Shown here: in pieces, positions 25,801-34,103 of the stretch | Layout of the letters: each line of letters opens with the position of its first letter | Numbering within the stretch: position 1 is the stretch's first letter | Source: Gilvimarinus gilvus | GTDB taxonomy: Bacteria; Pseudomonadota; Gammaproteobacteria; Pseudomonadales; Cellvibrionaceae | DNA: 64,000 bases | Direction: 5' to 3' | NCBI RefSeq assembly: GCF_030518155.1 | Contig: NZ_JAULRU010000215.1 | Coordinates: forward strand, 1 to 64,000 | The notes under the pieces: model-generated | What the model was told of the DNA's origin: nothing | What the model saw: the letters and a program-made list of their open reading frames with translations, nothing else | Database searches by the model: none | Program-made: the position numbers and the translations under genes

Positions 25801-26181
25801 GCGCTAAATCAATTCACCACCGCATTCTTTGGCGCGCAATCGACAAGCAGTTGGATAAGCGTTGTACCCTTCGGACCGGGCGACGGCAATACCATGCTGT
25901 GGTCAGGTGAGGCTTGGTTTGACGGTGACACCGGCGCTCAGTTCGCCGCTGGCGAGTGGACTCACTTTGCCACGGTAGTGGATGCAGGCAACATCACCCT
26001 CTACGTTAACGGCGAGCAAGTGTTTACCGGCACCGGCTTCCCCGATGTATTTACCGGCGCCGACGCTGAATTTGGTATTGGCGTTAACTACTGGGACACA
26101 CCATACACGGGCCTGGTGGATGAGCTAGTCATCTTTGACGAAGCGGTAAGTGCTGAAGTAATAGCGGCGTTGGCGGAATAA
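22801..26181 (+). CDS. GH43 arabinanase-like lipoprotein with two LamG domains
   Basis: A 1126-aa modular enzyme. Lipobox LAAC (Cys18) and a Ser-rich linker (about 25-50) are followed by a GH43 five-bladed propeller (about 60-400) whose catalytic base is Asp75 in VHDPSV and whose acid Glu lies in SSIEGSF. A beta domain (about 420-530) follows, as in endo-1,5-alpha-L-arabinanases. Then the pair [atrophied Ig-like domain + LamG/concanavalin-like domain] occurs twice (about 535-820 and 835-1126), with near-identical segments such as GVNYWD.P..G..DEL. ATG 22801 has AGAGGTG upstream. Predicted to cut arabinan side chains of pectin at the cell surface. Confidence 0.9.
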   Translation: MSIRTLTLAVSILSLAACGGGSGGDSNGSSSSVASSSSSSSSEASSSVSSAPLEVFDNPTLGAAEINYNDVPVHDPSVIRIDDGTFYVVGSHLGFAKSTDLISWEPVANGVDDANPLFNTYATEISEGIEWTGGYVGSWASDIIQLDDGRYYFYYNHCTQPATGQCDGPRSYLGVAVSDDVEGPYVDQGIFLYSGQTDEEMTGDYGVGDLTSFDAFVHPNVIDPTAFFDKDGQLWMSYGSYSGGIFVLAMDETTGKPEPGQGYGTHIIGGDHSSIEGSFVYYSPESDYYYLFTSFGGYEAADGYNIRVARSRNPDGPYLDAAGNDVANARGNWESIAPYGNKMMGGFIFQSLPGSDAESRGYLAPGHNSAYYDESTGQHFLITHTRFPGRGEGHAIRVHEMWVNNDGWLVASPQRYAPIEGENIVDYQDIVGDFQIIDHGKDINRSAHLSMAATLHEDGSISGEVNGSYTLYAEQPERITITLDDGTVFEGLAAWQWDPRLEVLVPTFTALSAQGASIWGLQLPAKTNGEVVDAITAALSLPTEFKGTALELPTEGARGASIGWSISDTSTIAQDGSVTRPNVGEGDAMVELTATISRQGIDSMQSFNVTVPQRVTYNRTAQYQFENDLTDSLGNKADGYATADRIHNAGSVAYAAGQSGQAVMLDGTNGVRLPDGLIDNYEYTVSMWVNPAMITQFSTAFFGAANELTNEEGGLLADQWLSLVPESWDNNTMLWSGSQAWVDASAGELISENSWTHLAFAVNQGTVSVYIDGVEKFSGGSITDFFTWNEGLFALGVNYWDLPFNGMIDELNIYDAALSAGEITALDIDQLPATALLESAKDLLDLGDLSGVQSDFELPSSGPYASAISWSSSNSSALNVQGNTAVVTRPESIDTDVTLTATLTLDGETSTKTFVVTVNSLAPAEPVAHFSFDDHLSDETANFGAGTVTGNLMTNTGGDVNYGAGKSGMALSLDGNSGVALPDGLIDGSRYSFALWLNPQALNQFTTAFFGAQSTSSWISVVPFGPGDGNTMLWSGEAWFDGDTGAQFAAGEWTHFATVVDAGNITLYVNGEQVFTGTGFPDVFTGADAEFGIGVNYWDTPYTGLVDELVIFDEAVSAEVIAALAE

Positions 26182-26209
26182 CGGAGAACGGAGAACGGAG
26201 AACGGAGAA
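26182..26209. repeat. Heptanucleotide array, CGGAGAA x4
   Basis: Four perfect units that start at the base after the GH43 stop codon. When started at GG the unit is GGAGAAC, fitting the GGNNRAC pattern. Confidence 0.9.
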
Positions 26210-26226
26210 ACCCTATCCATCTTTAC

Positions 26227-26262
26227 GATTAAAAAGGAGCGCAATTGCTCTCCTTTTTAATC
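26227..26262. terminator. Bidirectional intrinsic terminator
   Basis: GATTAAAAAGGAG and CTCCTTTTTAATC form a 13-bp stem around a 10-nt loop, between the convergent GH43 and zinc-ribbon genes. It serves both strands. Confidence 0.88.
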
Positions 26263-26294
26263 TTCCGTAAACCGTACTCCCTCTCCCGTATCAA

Positions 26295-26480
26295 TCAATG
26301 CGCCTCCACCTTCTCCTCACCACAGCGTTTGCATTTATAACGCGTCACTAACTTTCCCTGTTTTACATCAAACTGCTGGCTCGTTACTACTTCCCACTTG
26401 TGAAAACCGCTGCGGCACAGGGTTTTGCCCTTGTGTTTTTGCTTGGGGCTGGGGCGCTTGAAAGGCAGGACATTGCTCAT
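26295..26480 (-). CDS. Conserved small zinc-ribbon-like protein (61 aa)
   Basis: A basic N-terminus (PFKRPSPKQKHKGK) is followed by CRSGFHKW and YKCKRCGEEK. The three Cys and the His are arranged like a short zinc ribbon. Similar uncharacterised proteins with this CxxGxHKW..CKRCG layout are common in gammaproteobacteria. It is divergent from ppk2. Confidence 0.8.
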   Translation of the reverse strand: MSNVLPFKRPSPKQKHKGKTLCRSGFHKWEVVTSQQFDVKQGKLVTRYKCKRCGEEKVEAH

Positions 26481-26570
26481 GGTGGTTGCAGCTTTACTGT
26501 ATTGCGGCTAATAATAACTTTATACACCATACGCCGTGGCAAACCCACCCCCTGCACTGGACACCTATCT

Positions 26571-27395
26571 ATGCAGTCTCCGTCTGAGATTCGATTGCGC
26601 CAACGCAATCTCGATATTCGCCAATTCGATGATGTTCAGCCACAGGTTGACGACAAACAAACATATAAGTCGCAACTGAAGTATTGGCAAACAAAATTAC
26701 TCCACGTACAGCAGGCGTATTATCACTCGGGTAAACGGGCCATTATTGTGTTTGAAGGTTGGGATGCGGCGGGCAAAGGCGGAGCTATTCGCAAAACCAC
26801 GGAAAAACTCGATCCGCGCGGCTGTACCGTACACCCTATCGGCGCGCCCAAGCCGGAAAACCAAGAAAAGCATTACCTATATCGCTTTTATACGAAATTA
26901 CCGGAGGCGGGCTGCCTCGCTATATTTGACCGCTCCTATTACGGGCGTGTGTTAGTCGAGCGGATAGAAGGCTTCGCACAGGAACATGAGTGGCAGCGCG
27001 CGTTCCAAGAGATCAACGAGTTTGAGCGCTTACTCACTGATGATGGGGCGCGTTTCGTAAAGCTGTTTCTTCATATCGACAAACACGAACAACTGAAACG
27101 TTTTGCACAGCGCCTGAATGACCCTTACAAGCGCTGGAAGCTCACCATGGAGGACTTGCGCAACCGGGAAAAGTGGCCCGATTACGAAAATGCCATTAAC
27201 GATATGCTTCAATATACCGACTCCGAAGCTTCGCCTTGGCATGTTATTGCCGCGCACCACAAATGGCATGCCCGTATTGACGTCATCAGGACCATCGTAG
27301 AAACTCTTAGCCAAGGAGTGGTCATTGAGCCCCCGCCTATGGACCCAGCCATTGTCCAACTGGCGCGCCAAAAGCTGGGGCTCGACACCGACTAG
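26571..27395 (+). CDS. ppk2: Polyphosphate kinase 2 family protein
   Basis: The 274-aa PPK2 enzyme transfers phosphate between polyphosphate and nucleotides. Walker A is GWDAAGKGG (63-71), and the lid/Walker B region is FDRSYYGRVLVER (119-131). It is a single-domain PPK2 (class I or III by length). ATG 26571 fits the family start; a longer in-frame start at 26400 would overlap the divergent zinc-ribbon gene. Its last 4 bp overlap the convergent regulator gene. Confidence 0.9.
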   Translation: MQSPSEIRLRQRNLDIRQFDDVQPQVDDKQTYKSQLKYWQTKLLHVQQAYYHSGKRAIIVFEGWDAAGKGGAIRKTTEKLDPRGCTVHPIGAPKPENQEKHYLYRFYTKLPEAGCLAIFDRSYYGRVLVERIEGFAQEHEWQRAFQEINEFERLLTDDGARFVKLFLHIDKHEQLKRFAQRLNDPYKRWKLTMEDLRNREKWPDYENAINDMLQYTDSEASPWHVIAAHHKWHARIDVIRTIVETLSQGVVIEPPPMDPAIVQLARQKLGLDTD

Positions 27396-27853
27396 GCAGA
27401 GGGTTGCTCAAATTGCCAGACGCCGTAGTAATCGCCCTGGCGCAGCAGCAGCGAGGTAAAGTGCGCCACAGCCAATAACCATAGCCCACCCACTAGAGAT
27501 ACGTGGCTCACCAAACCGCCCAGACAAAATATAAAACCCGCTATATGACAAGCATATTCAACATTTTTTGCCGAGCGGCGGGTTGGCCGCCAGGTCAAAA
27601 AATTAAACGCAAACCACACCTTTACCCACAGTGGTACCTGTTGCCATTGATCCGATTGTTTATCCACCATATATGCTTCCTCATCGAGAGTATCAACGTC
27701 TACTTCCAACACAGCAGCCAGACACTTCATACTTTCGAGACTCGCTTTATGACCACGTTCGATCCGCTGAACGGTACGTACATTAAGCCCAGACATCTCG
27801 GCCAATTGTTCCTGCGTTAAATGTCGGTCAATACGCAACTGCTTCAAAATCAT
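27392..27853 (-). CDS. XRE-family regulator fused to a membrane domain
   Basis: The 153-aa product has an N-terminal helix-turn-helix (about residues 3-58; RHLTQEQLAEMSGLNVRTVQ, then RIERGHKAS). An amphipathic stretch (QQVPLWVKVWFAFNFLTW) and two membrane helices follow (AGFIFCLGGLVSHVSLVGGLWLLAVAHF), resembling a 2TM domain. It is likely a membrane-tethered repressor, as in other XRE+2TM proteins. ATG 27853 has AGGCGAGA upstream. Confidence 0.82.
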   Translation of the reverse strand: MILKQLRIDRHLTQEQLAEMSGLNVRTVQRIERGHKASLESMKCLAAVLEVDVDTLDEEAYMVDKQSDQWQQVPLWVKVWFAFNFLTWRPTRRSAKNVEYACHIAGFIFCLGGLVSHVSLVGGLWLLAVAHFTSLLLRQGDYYGVWQFEQPSA

Positions 27854-27926
27854 GATGTGTCTCGCCTGTGTGTGTTGATAGTCTCGCCGCAATGGTGCCC
27901 TGTCGGCCACGAAATGGCCCCGACTT

Positions 27927-28124
27927 TTACCCGACAATATCTATTTTGCACAATTTACAGTTTAATTTTTGACCAAGCATGGCCGCCCGGCCCATTTCGG
28001 TGGTGACCCAATGACGCACTACCCACGGTGGATTATGACGCACATGCTGGCTATGGCCACAAGCGAGCTCCGCCACCCAGTGGTCTTCGTCGTCTTTGTG
28101 GTATCCGACAATGGGCTGTTTCAT
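27927..28124 (-). CDS. DUF3565 protein (65 aa)
   Basis: The motifs DDEDHWVAELACGHSQHVRHNPPW and a final LNCKLC match DUF3565, a short Cys/His-containing family widespread in proteobacteria and probably metal binding. Function unknown. It sits between the XRE gene and the end of the B12 operon on the same strand. Confidence 0.85.
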   Translation of the reverse strand: MKQPIVGYHKDDEDHWVAELACGHSQHVRHNPPWVVRHWVTTEMGRAAMLGQKLNCKLCKIDIVG

Positions 28125-28158
28125 AAGCTATTGAATACGCCCCTCTAGGCGAAAATGA

Positions 28159-29049
28159 TTATTGGCGCACAGAATCGAGGTGCTCACACATGAGTTCAGC
28201 GCCATCGAGAATTCGCAACGTATGGCGCTGAATAATATCGGGAGGCACAAAAAACAGATGTTTATTTTTAACCGCTTGTAGCGATGGGTAGTTAAGCCAT
28301 TCATCCAACCAATCAGGTCGGTCTTCTCCCATGCCGCTGGCAACAATGGCCTGCGGATCGCGCGCCAGTACGGATTCGATATTGATTTTTGGCGCAATCG
28401 ATACAGCGTCGGCAAACACATTGCGACCGCCACACAACCTAATAACATCACTGACTAAATGCTCGCCATTGAGTGTCTGTAGCGGGTCATTCCAGACCTG
28501 ATACATAACACTGACAGGCTCGGTATTCTTATATCGTTGGTTAAGAGATTCCAGCTTTTGCAACCACTGATCCGCCGTTGCATTGGCGCTTGTCGAGGTT
28601 CCGGCCAGCTCACCGAGGGTGCGCACTTCTTGAGCAATATCACCCAATGTTCGCAATTCGTCCACGTAAACGGTGAGCCCCAAACGCTCCAGCTGAGCCG
28701 CGACATCTTCACCGTTACCGGAAGACCAGCTGAGCACGAGATCAGGCTTTAAAGCCAAAATACGCTCATAGTTAACCACTTTAAAACTTCCTACCTGCGG
28801 CAAGCTCAGTGCCTGCACGGGATAGTCACTGTAACTTACCGCGGCCACCAGTTTGTCGCCCGCGCCTGCCGCGTATACATTCTCGACAATATGCGGCGCC
28901 AGCGCAATGATTCGCTCAGCCGGTTGGGCGAGCTCAATGAGCTTACCGCGGACGTCAACAACCTGAACACGAGCCGGTTTTTCGTCGGCGCGGGTGAGCG
29001 GCGCAAAAACAACCGCCAAAATGAATAAAGCAAGCTTAACAACTCTCAA
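28159..29049 (-). CDS. btuF: Periplasmic cobalamin-binding protein BtuF
   Basis: A 296-aa class III substrate-binding protein with signal peptide (residues 1-21). RIIALAPHIVENVYAAGAGDKLVAAVSYSDYP and ILALKPDLVLSW are typical of BtuF/FepB-type helical-backbone receptors. With BtuC and BtuD of the same operon it completes the inner-membrane B12 importer. It is the last gene of the operon, 14 bp after cobD. Confidence 0.92.
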   Translation of the reverse strand: MRVVKLALFILAVVFAPLTRADEKPARVQVVDVRGKLIELAQPAERIIALAPHIVENVYAAGAGDKLVAAVSYSDYPVQALSLPQVGSFKVVNYERILALKPDLVLSWSSGNGEDVAAQLERLGLTVYVDELRTLGDIAQEVRTLGELAGTSTSANATADQWLQKLESLNQRYKNTEPVSVMYQVWNDPLQTLNGEHLVSDVIRLCGGRNVFADAVSIAPKINIESVLARDPQAIVASGMGEDRPDWLDEWLNYPSLQAVKNKHLFFVPPDIIQRHTLRILDGAELMCEHLDSVRQ

Positions 29050-29063
29050 TGTGTTCTCCTTTT

Positions 29064-30176
29064 CTATACAGGCCCGGCGCTATATTTAAACTGACGCAAC
29101 GCACTTGCAATGCGGTGGCAGTCATCATCCGGTAAACCAATTCGCAACCAACCCGATACTGCATCACCGCACTCATACCCCCAGCGGGTATAAACTCCGC
29201 TGCATGCTAAATTTTTATAAACTTCAAACAGGTAATCGTTAACAGCCGCTTCACGCATTGACGTTAATGTAATAAACAGCCCCGAGTTAACCAGGGCTAT
29301 ATTTTCGGTCAGGCAAGACCGCAAAACTCGCTCTAGTTTCTCACTAGCTGAACGGATTCTGGCGCGTTGACGCTGCTGCCAATCGCTATCTTGCAACGCC
29401 TTTACTCCGGCCCATAGCGCAGGCCCGCTAACAGACCAAGGCGCAACCACCTCACGAATGTTGGTCTGATCTGATGTAAGCACAAAACCCAGTCGCAACC
29501 CGGCAAGACCAAAAAATTTACCCACCGATCGCAAAACGATCAGGTTGTCATGGTCCTGAATATTAGTGGCCAATGACTGAGTCATATCAATATCGACAAA
29601 GGCTTCATCGACAATAAGCCAACCCGGTAACGCGCACGCGAATTGCGCTAGTTGATTTTTCGCAATGCTCACACCCGTGGGATTATTGGGATTGATAACC
29701 ACCGCATGCGCAATGGATTTACTCTTTATAAGCTGTCCTAGCTCAGTCACAGAGGCGTAATACTTCACATGGTGCCCCGCGTGTCGCCATCGACGGGCAT
29801 GCTCACAATAGCCCACTGCAGGCACAGCCACATCGGACGGACCGGTTGCTGCCAACATATTAGGCAAGCGCTCAATGGCATACTGGCTGCCCGGCACAGG
29901 CGTTAGGCACTGCGCCGCGACACCGTAGAACCGAGAAGCTGCCGTGAGTAGCGGGGCTACATTGTTGGGAAGATCGTGCCAGACTGACTCCGGTACCGCC
30001 CCCAGTGGATAGGACCAGGGGCTAATGCCCGTCGATAAGTCTTGCCAACCAGCATCGGGGAGACCAAAAACGCGGGATGCATATGCCAGATCTCCGCCGT
30101 GCGCGGGGTAATCCACACTACGCGTTGTAGCGTCTTGTACAGGAGCGACATGCTGGCTGGAAACTGTAGTTTTCAA
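29064..30176 (-). CDS. cobD: Threonine-phosphate decarboxylase
   Basis: A 370-aa PLP aminotransferase-fold enzyme making (R)-1-amino-2-propanol phosphate for the B12 lower-loop linker. YPAHGGDL, NPNNPTG, VDEAFVDI and SVGKFFGLAGLRLG (with the PLP Lys) are diagnostic. The best start is TTG 30176, which overlaps the cbiB stop by 4 bp (TTGA); a longer frame from 30230 would overlap cbiB by 58 bp. Confidence 0.92.
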   Translation of the reverse strand: MKTTVSSQHVAPVQDATTRSVDYPAHGGDLAYASRVFGLPDAGWQDLSTGISPWSYPLGAVPESVWHDLPNNVAPLLTAASRFYGVAAQCLTPVPGSQYAIERLPNMLAATGPSDVAVPAVGYCEHARRWRHAGHHVKYYASVTELGQLIKSKSIAHAVVINPNNPTGVSIAKNQLAQFACALPGWLIVDEAFVDIDMTQSLATNIQDHDNLIVLRSVGKFFGLAGLRLGFVLTSDQTNIREVVAPWSVSGPALWAGVKALQDSDWQQRQRARIRSASEKLERVLRSCLTENIALVNSGLFITLTSMREAAVNDYLFEVYKNLACSGVYTRWGYECGDAVSGWLRIGLPDDDCHRIASALRQFKYSAGPV

Positions 30177-31117
30177 TACCCGAGGCCCCCTGCCCAAACG
30201 CCGTGCACGCTCAATAAAGCTAGGGTACACAATACAATGGCGCGCCGTGTTAATAGCGTCGCTCTTAACAAATCATCGGCAATGACAGCCCTTCCCGGGG
30301 TGGCAGGTTTATCTTGCCAAACGCCGTGGTAACTTGCCCCTGCGCCTAAGCTCACGCCTAAACAACCGGCACCTGAAGCCAGAACGGCGCCGGCATTAGG
30401 GCTTGCCCAAATGCCGGCGCACTGACGCCAACACACCCAACCATTGCGGGAAAAAGCGCAGACGACAAAAGCAGCAGCGGTAAGTCTGGCGGGCAGATAA
30501 TTTAGAACGTCATCCAAACGCGCCGCGGCCCAGCCAAAGTGTTGGTAGCGCGCATTGCGATAACCCCACATCGCATCGAGCGTGTTGACTAAACGATACA
30601 TTACGATTCCCGGCACGCCTGCCACGACAAACCAAAACAGTGGCGCGATAACGGCGTCGGACGTATTCTCCAACAGAGACTCGATGGCCGCCTTTGCCAC
30701 GCCATCTGCCTCCAGCTCATCGCAATCACGACTTACGATCATCGCGGCTCCCCTTCTGGCATGTACCAGCTGGCCATTTTTCAGGCTTGTGAAGATTGGC
30801 GCAATGTGAGCATCGAGTGACTGCCAACCTATGGCCAGATACACAGCGCCCGCCCCCAGGGCACACTGGATCATCCAGCTATCACTTGTCAGACGCGTAA
30901 GGAAAACAGCCAACACTAGCCAAGGTACGGTGGTAAACAGTAACGCCAGAGCACCTACTGCACGGGCATGTATAAATGCAGGCCTATTGAGCAGAGCCTC
31001 AACGGTGCGGGCCAAGCTGCCGAAACCTACCAGTGGATGCAGGCGTTTAGGTTCGCCGAGCAATCGATCAAGCGCAACACCCAATGCAACACTAACGGAC
31101 ACAAAGGAAACAATCAT
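30173..31117 (-). CDS. cbiB: Adenosylcobinamide-phosphate synthase
   Basis: A 314-aa integral membrane enzyme that joins adenosylcobyric acid to aminopropanol (phosphate). DRLLGEPKRLHPLVGFG and ENTSDAVIAPLFW are hallmark segments. Several membrane helices are visible. It overlaps cobD by 4 bp; called CobD in the aerobic-pathway naming. Confidence 0.94.
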   Translation of the reverse strand: MIVSFVSVSVALGVALDRLLGEPKRLHPLVGFGSLARTVEALLNRPAFIHARAVGALALLFTTVPWLVLAVFLTRLTSDSWMIQCALGAGAVYLAIGWQSLDAHIAPIFTSLKNGQLVHARRGAAMIVSRDCDELEADGVAKAAIESLLENTSDAVIAPLFWFVVAGVPGIVMYRLVNTLDAMWGYRNARYQHFGWAAARLDDVLNYLPARLTAAAFVVCAFSRNGWVCWRQCAGIWASPNAGAVLASGAGCLGVSLGAGASYHGVWQDKPATPGRAVIADDLLRATLLTRRAIVLCTLALLSVHGVWAGGLGY

Positions 31118-31133
31118 CTGAGTGAAGCCGCTG

Positions 31134-31922
31134 TCAACACAAAGCGACCAGTAAAATCAGGACTAACACTTCACTTAACTCAACCAGCGCACCCAAACAA
31201 TCGCCGGTATAGCCGCCAATTTGCTTAAACCAAAATCGCGACCAATACGTCAGTAAAACCGCCAGCGCGACGATTAATACCGCGCTGTGCACAAACGACA
31301 AGCCAACCGCGACTAACGCACAGTATAAAAAAGCGGTAATCCAAAGTGACTGACTGTTGTTGACCGGAGTGCTAACTCCGCCATCGGTTTGCCGGGCGTA
31401 ATCGGCCAAGGCCATAAATGGCAATATCGCTGTACGTGCTAACACGGGCGCTACCAATAGTAGACTCAGAGCGGCGCCTTGCTGCCACAGACTGGCCAGA
31501 GCAATAACCTTAAGCATAATCACCAACACCAGAGCCACCAAGGCGACAGCGCCACAGGCCGGATCGTGCATAACCTGAAGAATGCGTTCACGCCTTTGCT
31601 TTTGATCAGTAATTTTATGCCCGGCATAGTAGGCATCCATGCAATCGGCCAAACCATCCAGATGCAATGCACCAGTGAGCATCACCCAAAAGCTTACCGT
31701 TAAAGCGGCCGCCAGCCATGTACCAAACCCGGCAACGAGAGACGCAAATAATACGAGAACTAGCCCCAGCACCAGTCCCACCAGCGGATAAAAATACACA
31801 GCCGTCGAAATGGTGCGAGAGTCAGGCTTGTGCAGCCATTTGCCAACGGGTAGACGGGTTAGAAATACCAGCGCGTATAAAAACGCCTGTAGATAATGGG
31901 TTAGCTTATGATTGATAGACAT
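31134..31922 (-). CDS. cobS: Adenosylcobinamide-GDP ribazoletransferase (cobalamin synthase)
   Basis: A 262-aa membrane protein that joins alpha-ribazole to adenosylcobinamide-GDP. FLTRLPVG near the N-terminus and GALHLDGLADCMDAYYAG are family signatures. ATG 31922 has AGGTGAG upstream and overlaps the end of cobC by 17 bp. Confidence 0.94.
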   Translation of the reverse strand: MSINHKLTHYLQAFLYALVFLTRLPVGKWLHKPDSRTISTAVYFYPLVGLVLGLVLVLFASLVAGFGTWLAAALTVSFWVMLTGALHLDGLADCMDAYYAGHKITDQKQRRERILQVMHDPACGAVALVALVLVIMLKVIALASLWQQGAALSLLLVAPVLARTAILPFMALADYARQTDGGVSTPVNNSQSLWITAFLYCALVAVGLSFVHSAVLIVALAVLLTYWSRFWFKQIGGYTGDCLGALVELSEVLVLILLVALC

Positions 31923-32523
31923 ACTCAGTCTCACCTGGGGCCAGAATATGAACCGTATTAGCATTAAATGTTGGCGCCACTATTTTGATAGACGCTGCGA
32001 AACCATAACCGACATTCAGTTGCATCATGCCCGCGGGGCTTTCACCTCGCGCTATATTTAGCAACAGCTTTATTACTCCACCATGGGTAATTAATAATAC
32101 TTTTTCACTTGCCCTATACTCTTGTACCAGCGTCAAAACGCTGTTTAGTACCCGGCCTTTGAAGTGTGTATAGGCTTCACCCGCCGGCGGCGTGACCTGA
32201 TCAGGCGCGCGCGACCAGGCCAGACATAGGGCCTCATGCTCTTGCCAAACTGATTCGACCTGCAGGCCCTCCCAATCACCAAAACTCATCTCTCTAATAC
32301 CCGCATCTACACGCAGCGAGACATTTGAGTTTGTCGCTAAACCCTCAGCAAATGCTCGACAGCGGATGAGAGGTGAACAGACAATGCTTTGCCAGGGGCC
32401 CTGTAATTTTTTCAGGCCGCCTGCCATATGCTGCCAGCCTTCAGCCGTTAGCGGTACATCGGTAGAGCCACGGAAAATTGCCCCTCCTTCACAGGCGCCG
32501 TGCCTGAGTAAATCAATCTGCAT
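31906..32523 (-). CDS. cobC: Alpha-ribazole phosphatase (histidine phosphatase family)
   Basis: A 205-aa phosphoglycerate-mutase-like phosphatase. LLRHGACEGG contains the catalytic His and LITHGGVIKLLL the second His. In this operon it fits CobC, which dephosphorylates alpha-ribazole-5'-phosphate. ATG 32523 lies inside the cobT 3' end (11-bp overlap). Confidence 0.87.
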   Translation of the reverse strand: MQIDLLRHGACEGGAIFRGSTDVPLTAEGWQHMAGGLKKLQGPWQSIVCSPLIRCRAFAEGLATNSNVSLRVDAGIREMSFGDWEGLQVESVWQEHEALCLAWSRAPDQVTPPAGEAYTHFKGRVLNSVLTLVQEYRASEKVLLITHGGVIKLLLNIARGESPAGMMQLNVGYGFAASIKIVAPTFNANTVHILAPGETEYVYQS

Positions 32524-33550
32524 CGGCAACACCCGCCTCGGCAAACGTTGCCATAGACCCGTGTAAATTCAACGCCTGACGGACCAAGTTAGCGGCGAGC
32601 GCGGCACCACTGCCCTCGCCCAATCGTAAGTCAAGTGACAACAACGGGGTGACCCCAAGCTTTGCCAGCGCCACTGCATGTCCGGACTCATCAGAAAGAT
32701 GCGAAAACACCAACCAAGGTTTAATACTGGGGTTCACGGCGACGGCAATAGCGGCGGCGGCTGTCGTAATAAAGCCGTCAACGATGACCGGAATACCGCG
32801 CTGCGCGCAGGTGATATAAGCGCCGACCAGCGCTGCAATTTCAAACCCGCCCAATGCGCCTAGAAGCGCCATTGGGTCTTGCACCGTAGCATCGTGTAAT
32901 GCGAGCGCCTGATCAATAACCGCAACTTTACGCTTTAGTGCCGTCTCATCAATACCGGTGCCGTGTCCGGTCATTACCTCTGCAGGCAAATGGTAGAGCG
33001 CGGCCAACAAAGCGCTCGCCGCCGTGGTATTGCCAATGCCCATTTCACCGCCAATAAACATGTCGGTTTCATTAACTTGGTTTCGCCCTGCGTTCAACGC
33101 AGCCTCCAGCTGCGGTGCCGACATGGCTTTGGCAACGGTAAAGTCCTGGGTAGCAGGTGCAATGATCGCGTCCACCAGTACCGGGTGAGCGGGTACCGCG
33201 GCGACACAGCCTAAATTCACCACTTTGAATTCTGCCCCCAATGAATCTGCGAGCACACATATAGCCGCGCCTCCGCTGCAAAAATTCTGCACCATTTGCG
33301 CCGTAACAGACTGTGGGAAAGCCGACACGCCTCGCGCAGCGACACCGTGATCCGCGGCAAACACGCGAATTGCAATACGCTTTAATTGTGGTATTTCTCG
33401 CCCCTGCAAACCTGCGAAACGCACCGCAAGAGATTCCAACTGACCAAGCGATCCCGCAGGTTTAGTTAAATTTTCCTGCCGGGCAAGTGCCGCTTGGGTG
33501 GATACCTTATTAACCGGCTTGGCCAAGTCGCGCAACCATTCTAATTTCAT
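32513..33550 (-). CDS. cobT: Nicotinate-nucleotide--dimethylbenzimidazole phosphoribosyltransferase
   Basis: A 345-aa CobT that activates the lower ligand to alpha-ribazole phosphate. LTKPAGSLGQLE, VFAADHGVAARGVSAFP and GEMGIGNTT are conserved; a late Glu in LRLGEGSGAALA is catalytic in the family. 10 bp separate it from cobU. Confidence 0.95.
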   Translation of the reverse strand: MKLEWLRDLAKPVNKVSTQAALARQENLTKPAGSLGQLESLAVRFAGLQGREIPQLKRIAIRVFAADHGVAARGVSAFPQSVTAQMVQNFCSGGAAICVLADSLGAEFKVVNLGCVAAVPAHPVLVDAIIAPATQDFTVAKAMSAPQLEAALNAGRNQVNETDMFIGGEMGIGNTTAASALLAALYHLPAEVMTGHGTGIDETALKRKVAVIDQALALHDATVQDPMALLGALGGFEIAALVGAYITCAQRGIPVIVDGFITTAAAAIAVAVNPSIKPWLVFSHLSDESGHAVALAKLGVTPLLSLDLRLGEGSGAALAANLVRQALNLHGSMATFAEAGVADAD

Positions 33551-33560
33551 ACATCCCTCT

Positions 33561-34103
33561 CTAACGGCTACCGATTGGCTCGCCCTTCAATGACATTGGC
33601 AATCCGGCAACGACTAACGTCACTTGATTGCATCGCTCGGCCAGCGCTTGATGAAGCCAACCGCTGGCATCGACAAACTCACGCGATAGTTGCCCCAATG
33701 GCACAACCCCCGAACCCACTTCGTTGCTAACGAAAACCCAACTCGGTGTATTGCCCAAAGCCAACTGCCTATCAATTTCCAGTAGCAACAAGTCGCGTTG
33801 TTGTGGCCAGCACCCGGCGTGTAAACAGTTGCTAATCCAAAGCGTTAAGCAGTCAACTAACACCCACGAATTATCATCGAGTAGGTTGGCTAGCGCACGG
33901 GCCAACTGCACGGGCTCTTCTACCGTTCGCCATTGATCGGCGCGATCGTGGCGGTGCTTGGCAATACGCGATTGCATTTCATCATCACCGGCCGCCCCCG
34001 TTGCCAAATAAACAGGTTTTTCGTGAACCTGACACAAACTCAAAACGCTCTGTTCCGCCAGCCGGCTTTTGCCGCTGCGTGCGCCACCAAGAATTAGTTG
34101 CAT
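33561..34103 (-). CDS. cobU: Adenosylcobinamide kinase / guanylyltransferase
   Basis: A 180-aa bifunctional enzyme (CobU/CobP). The P-loop is GGARSGKSR (6-14), HRxDR is present as KHRHDRADQW, and VSNEVGSGVVP is conserved. It phosphorylates and guanylylates adenosylcobinamide. It overlaps btuD by 10 bp. Confidence 0.95.
   Translation of the reverse strand: MQLILGGARSGKSRLAEQSVLSLCQVHEKPVYLATGAAGDDEMQSRIAKHRHDRADQWRTVEEPVQLARALANLLDDNSWVLVDCLTLWISNCLHAGCWPQQRDLLLLEIDRQLALGNTPSWVFVSNEVGSGVVPLGQLSREFVDASGWLHQALAERCNQVTLVVAGLPMSLKGEPIGSR

Noticed and set aside
29957-30332. Alternative longer start of cobD at 30230
   Set aside because: It would overlap cbiB by 58 bp; the TTG at 30176 gives the 4-bp overlap seen elsewhere in this operon.
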